Part shown: one piece after another, positions 61,037 to 64,000 of the stretch
Layout: every line of letters begins with the position of its first letter
How positions within the stretch are numbered: position 1 is the stretch's first letter
Assembly: GCA_002746535.1 (NCBI GenBank)
Contig: NVWA01000082.1
Coordinates: 1-64,000 of the forward strand
Length of the DNA stretch: 64,000 bases
Direction of reading: 5' to 3'
Source of the DNA: Planctomycetota bacterium
GTDB lineage: Bacteria > Planctomycetota > GCA-2746535
Notes under the pieces: generated by a model
What the model was told of the DNA's origin: nothing
The model's input: the letters and a program-made list of their open reading frames with translations, nothing else
The model's database searches: none
Position numbers and translations under genes: made by a program

Positions 61037-61777
61037 TTAGTTTTGCAGTAAATATGCTGCTGATTTCCCACAATAAATTAGTCCAACAATAATTAAGACA
61101 ATGTAAATTATATAAGAAAATTTCTCGGCGGGTATTTTTTTCCCTAAGTAGAAACCAGCAATAACGGCTAATATTACCGACGGGATTGAATAAGCTGCTG
61201 TTCTAATTACATTAGCTGACCACACCCCTTGAAGATAGTGATTTGCTGCTATGTAATAGCTAGAAATCACAAAGTATGCCTGAAGTGAAGCTCTAAATTG
61301 ATTTGGGTCCCATCTTTTTAATACCCCATATATAACAACCGGTGGTCCATTTGTATTAAATAATCCTCCTAATGTGCCGGCAATGATTCCTGTTGGGACA
61401 GCCAATATATTGGATTTTATTTCGATAAGTTTAGGTTTCTTCAATTGATAAATTGAAAACATAATAATCATAAGTCCCAGAATTAGACCAAAAATATTTT
61501 CTGACATCAACTTGATTTCATTTGATTGTAGTAGAATTAACTTAAATGCGTAGGCGCCGATTGGGATGCCTACTGCAGATCCTGCTATTAACATACCAAC
61601 GCTTTTTAATTGAATTTCTTTAACAATAGGAATCAAAATTAAGACGGAGAGTATACAGCTTATTAAACTTATAATTGGTACCGTTTCCCCAAATGGAATA
61701 AGCATAGCAATTAAAGGCATTGCTATTAAAGCACTCCCAAAGCCAAAAATAGTCTGTACCAAACATGCTACAAACAC
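61037..61777 (-). CDS. TSUP (TauE/SafE) family transporter
   Basis: A 246-residue protein with about seven to eight membrane segments and the family's two repeats, each with a Gly-rich start (QTIFGFGSALIAMPL and AGTLGGLFNTNGPPVVIYG). These proteins export or import sulfite, sulfoacetate or other anions. The GTG at 61777 gives a short first helix; an in-frame ATT at 61804 would lengthen it by nine hydrophobic residues and has AAAGGA 8 nt upstream. The true start is uncertain. Confidence 0.85.
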   Translation of the reverse strand: MFVACLVQTIFGFGSALIAMPLIAMLIPFGETVPIISLISCILSVLILIPIVKEIQLKSVGMLIAGSAVGIPIGAYAFKLILLQSNEIKLMSENIFGLILGLMIIMFSIYQLKKPKLIEIKSNILAVPTGIIAGTLGGLFNTNGPPVVIYGVLKRWDPNQFRASLQAYFVISSYYIAANHYLQGVWSANVIRTAAYSIPSVILAVIAGFYLGKKIPAEKFSYIIYIVLIIVGLIYCGKSAAYLLQN

Positions 61778-61873
61778 GATGAATGTTATAAGAATTATTA
61801 AAATAGATTGGTTCCTTTGTGTTAGATTTTCTAATCAGTGTATCTGGATTCTGTAGAATAAGAAAAGAAGAGC

Positions 61874-61902
61874 TCCTGCTTGTTTTACTTAATCAAGCAG
61901 GA
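61874..61902 (-). terminator. probable terminator of the Na/Pi cotransporter gene
   Basis: A 9-bp perfect hairpin (TCCTGCTTG, 11-nt loop, CAAGCAGGA) begins 6 nt past the stop at 61909 and is followed on the minus strand by a pyrimidine-rich run (TCTTCTTTTCTT). Confidence 0.6.
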
Positions 61903-61908
61903 TCATAA

Positions 61909-63705
61909 TTATTTCACACGAGCAAGAATTTCTGCAATAGTTACTAAGTGTGTCTTTATTTTTCGATAAGAAACAATGATATCATTGAACATGGTTGCCG
62001 TTAGTGGATCAATTTTTTCTGTTGCTAATAACTCCCAATGGTTAGATCGTATTGTTCTGGCTAGTTTTGTAATATCATCACCCTGTTGGTTTGATTTAAT
62101 CAATAGTTCTTGGTAATTGGTAGAGTTGTCAATGTTGTTGATTAGATCAAACAAGTTAGAAATATCTTTATGAAGCTCTTCCAGTGCCTTTTTTTGCTTT
62201 TCACTTAAGAGTAGATCATTTTCTTTTAAGCGTAGCAATAATTTTAAAACTTGTGTAATGTAATCACTGACTGATTCATATTCATCTGCGAGCATCAATT
62301 GTATCTTGCCGGTTTCCGCTTGTTCGAAAGTGAGCATGCCACTTAAGACGTCTATTAGGAAATTTGTGATTTCGGCTTGAACCTTGTCTAAGATATCTTC
62401 TCTCTCAAAAATTAATTTAGCTTTCTCATCAAGATCTGAGTCATTAATAAAATCAATTAAATTGTCCATCATATCTTTAGCATGTCTTTTCATGCGATTG
62501 ATCTCATGGTGAGATTGTTCTAAGGCCGCAAAAGATGAGTCATACATTTTGAAATCTAAGTGTGTTAGATACCGTGCATTTTTTGGTTCTTTATCTTTGA
62601 CATATTTTGTTAAAAGGTTTGCAAAGAAAAGAGTGAAGGGGAAGAATACGATAACATTAAAAATATTAAATAATGTATGCGTCAGTGCAATCCCTTTATC
62701 AACGTGAATATATTCTTTTGTGCCATCCTTTAAAATAATGAAGGCGTTTATGTCCTCAATCCCATATGCATAATGTATGATAGATACGACAAATGGTATG
62801 TATAGATAGAATATTGCGATAACCCACGTAACTCCTATTAAATTGAAGAGCATGTGGAAGTAAGCGGCTCGACGAGCATTAGTTGTTGTGCCAATAGAAG
62901 CTAAAAGTGCCGTAACTGTTGTGCCGATATTTTCGCCAAGAACCAAAGCTGCAGCACTTTCAAAGTTTAATGCGCCGCTTGTTGCTAAGCCAATAGTTAT
63001 ACCTAAAGTAGCAGATGAAGATTGAACTATTACTGTTAGTATACATCCCGCTATGGCACATCCAATAACTCCTGTTATGGTATTGGCATCAAAATTTTGG
63101 AACCATGCTTCAAAAGCGGGGACTTCTTTAATTGGTTTAAATCCTGCTTTCATTAAGGCAAGGCCAAAGAATACCATGCCGATTCCCATTATGGAATAAG
63201 CAATGTATTTCATTTTTTCTGATTTGGTATAAAGGTAAAATATTGCCGCAATGCCTAAAATTGGTAAACCATATTTACCAACTTTTAATACTAAGATCCA
63301 GCCTGTGATTGTTGTGCCAATGTTTGCACCAAGGATCATGTTGATAGCTTGATTCAATCTCATAATTCCACTATTAACAAAACCTACAGCCATTACGGTT
63401 GTGACTGAACTCGATTGAACTAATACTGTTACCATGAACCCTGTGACAACACCCATAAGACGATTGTTGGTTGCTAGCCGAATGAGTGATTTTAGGCTGG
63501 AACCTGCAACAGCTTGAAGTCCTTCTGACATGTATCGCATACCTAATAGGAAAATACCTAGACCACCAATGACTTTAAATGTCATGTCAAAAATTAAATT
63601 GTAATCCATATTTTTTGCTTCAGTGCTTAATTTGTCACCGGCAATTACATACATAAGGCAAAACGTAAAACCTGAGAATAGATATACGGCTCTTTTATAA
63701 TTCAT
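61909..63705 (-). CDS. Na+/phosphate cotransporter with PhoU-like tail
   Basis: A 598-residue NptA/PNaS-family transporter. About nine membrane segments in residues 1-370, with two inverted QSSS motifs (97-100 and near 227) that bind phosphate, and repeated GANIGTTI / GENIGTTV. The C-terminal half (about 390-590) is helical and PhoU-like (FEREDILDKV, LADEYESVSDY). An N-terminal hydrophobic segment (1-22) may be a signal anchor. Takes up inorganic phosphate with Na+. Preceded by a 295-nt end region with no gene. Confidence 0.92.
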   Translation of the reverse strand: MNYKRAVYLFSGFTFCLMYVIAGDKLSTEAKNMDYNLIFDMTFKVIGGLGIFLLGMRYMSEGLQAVAGSSLKSLIRLATNNRLMGVVTGFMVTVLVQSSSVTTVMAVGFVNSGIMRLNQAINMILGANIGTTITGWILVLKVGKYGLPILGIAAIFYLYTKSEKMKYIAYSIMGIGMVFFGLALMKAGFKPIKEVPAFEAWFQNFDANTITGVIGCAIAGCILTVIVQSSSATLGITIGLATSGALNFESAAALVLGENIGTTVTALLASIGTTTNARRAAYFHMLFNLIGVTWVIAIFYLYIPFVVSIIHYAYGIEDINAFIILKDGTKEYIHVDKGIALTHTLFNIFNVIVFFPFTLFFANLLTKYVKDKEPKNARYLTHLDFKMYDSSFAALEQSHHEINRMKRHAKDMMDNLIDFINDSDLDEKAKLIFEREDILDKVQAEITNFLIDVLSGMLTFEQAETGKIQLMLADEYESVSDYITQVLKLLLRLKENDLLLSEKQKKALEELHKDISNLFDLINNIDNSTNYQELLIKSNQQGDDITKLARTIRSNHWELLATEKIDPLTATMFNDIIVSYRKIKTHLVTIAEILARVK

Positions 63706-64000
63706 TCAGTATTCCCGTTTATATTGAGATATAGCATCTTTTAAGATCTAAAATAACGGAATTGTACATGTCAAAAAGTAGGAATCCAAGAGTTTTTAAA
63801 GGTGGTTTGAACTTTATTTAAAAGTCGAAATTTCCGTCAAAAGCAAGAATATTCTCATAATTCGCTAGTGTATTGTAAAGGAGTAAATCATTAAGGGCTT
63901 TGTGATTAAGATTGTTCACAAATCTTGATAATAATTAGTGGTATCGATTTAAGGATTATCAGGGATTTTTTAATATTTTATTAAGCGTATTTGTAGTAGA
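63706..64000. other. 295-nt end region, no gene seen
   Basis: AT-rich sequence upstream of the Na/Pi cotransporter gene to the window edge. An imperfect hairpin (AAGATT 63908-63913, AATCTT 63921-63926) is the only structure visible. Confidence 0.3.

Noticed and set aside
1-64000. CRISPR array, tRNA or rRNA genes
   Set aside because: No regularly spaced direct repeats, no cloverleaf with GTTCRA-type T loop and no rRNA segments were recognised in any gap.

Overview
The window is AT-rich, densely packed bacterial chromosome with ATG, GTG and TTG starts, many 4-11 bp gene overlaps and short intergenic gaps. A formylglycine-type sulfatase, a PhyH dioxygenase, several eukaryote-like Ser/Thr kinases (one carrying WD40 propellers), an HD-GYP protein, a RarA-methyltransferase fusion and interspersed GC-rich inverted repeats together suggest a member of the PVC superphylum, most likely a marine Lentisphaera-like bacterium. 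This is inference from gene content only; no rRNA or tRNA gene was seen, and no CRISPR, insertion sequence or prophage.

Layout. 1-4200: the 3' end of an M23-like peptidase gene, then a leftward four-gene catabolic operon (IclR regulator, PhyH dioxygenase, enolase-superfamily enzyme, alpha/beta hydrolase) behind a consensus promoter whose -10 box lies inside a 21-bp perfect palindrome. 4400-12100: six receiver-containing proteins (seven REC domains) without any histidine kinase, plus a PAS-LuxR regulator; embedded in them is a tight three-gene operon (DUF3419/BtaA-like, GNAT-like, heme-oxygenase-like diiron oxidase) that looks like an uncharacterised small-molecule pathway, and a TVP38-family membrane protein. 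12250-16700: sulfatase, transglutaminase-like protein and ArfB, flanked by interspersed inverted repeats. 16700-28000: trpB-trpA-polA leftward, then the pyruvate dehydrogenase operon (homodimeric E1, E2 with two lipoyl domains, E3) rightward. 28000-46400: an Erm/KsgA-like methylase, a Ser/Thr kinase, a HAD phosphatase, a degenerate HD-GYP protein, an oxidoreductase, a glycosyltransferase, a CII-like DNA-binding protein, an anthranilate/aminodeoxychorismate synthase amidotransferase, a secreted cysteine-motif protein, a small HhH protein, an adenylate cyclase, a tyrosine recombinase, and a RarA fusion followed by two RNA methyltransferases. 46400-58500: a possible signalling region with a membrane-anchored propeller, a LysM/coiled-coil membrane protein, a zinc-ribbon coiled-coil protein, a 1570-residue kinase with flanking WD40 propellers, a second kinase and a charged coiled-coil protein. 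58600-64000: ThiD2-ThiE fusion, poly(A) polymerase family protein, TSUP transporter and Na/Pi cotransporter.

The strongest leads for something undescribed are the DUF3419-GNAT-diiron-oxidase operon, the kinase-free receiver array with shared TAGGT/ACCTA sites around its LuxR-type gene, and the LysM / zinc-ribbon / WD40-kinase neighbourhood.
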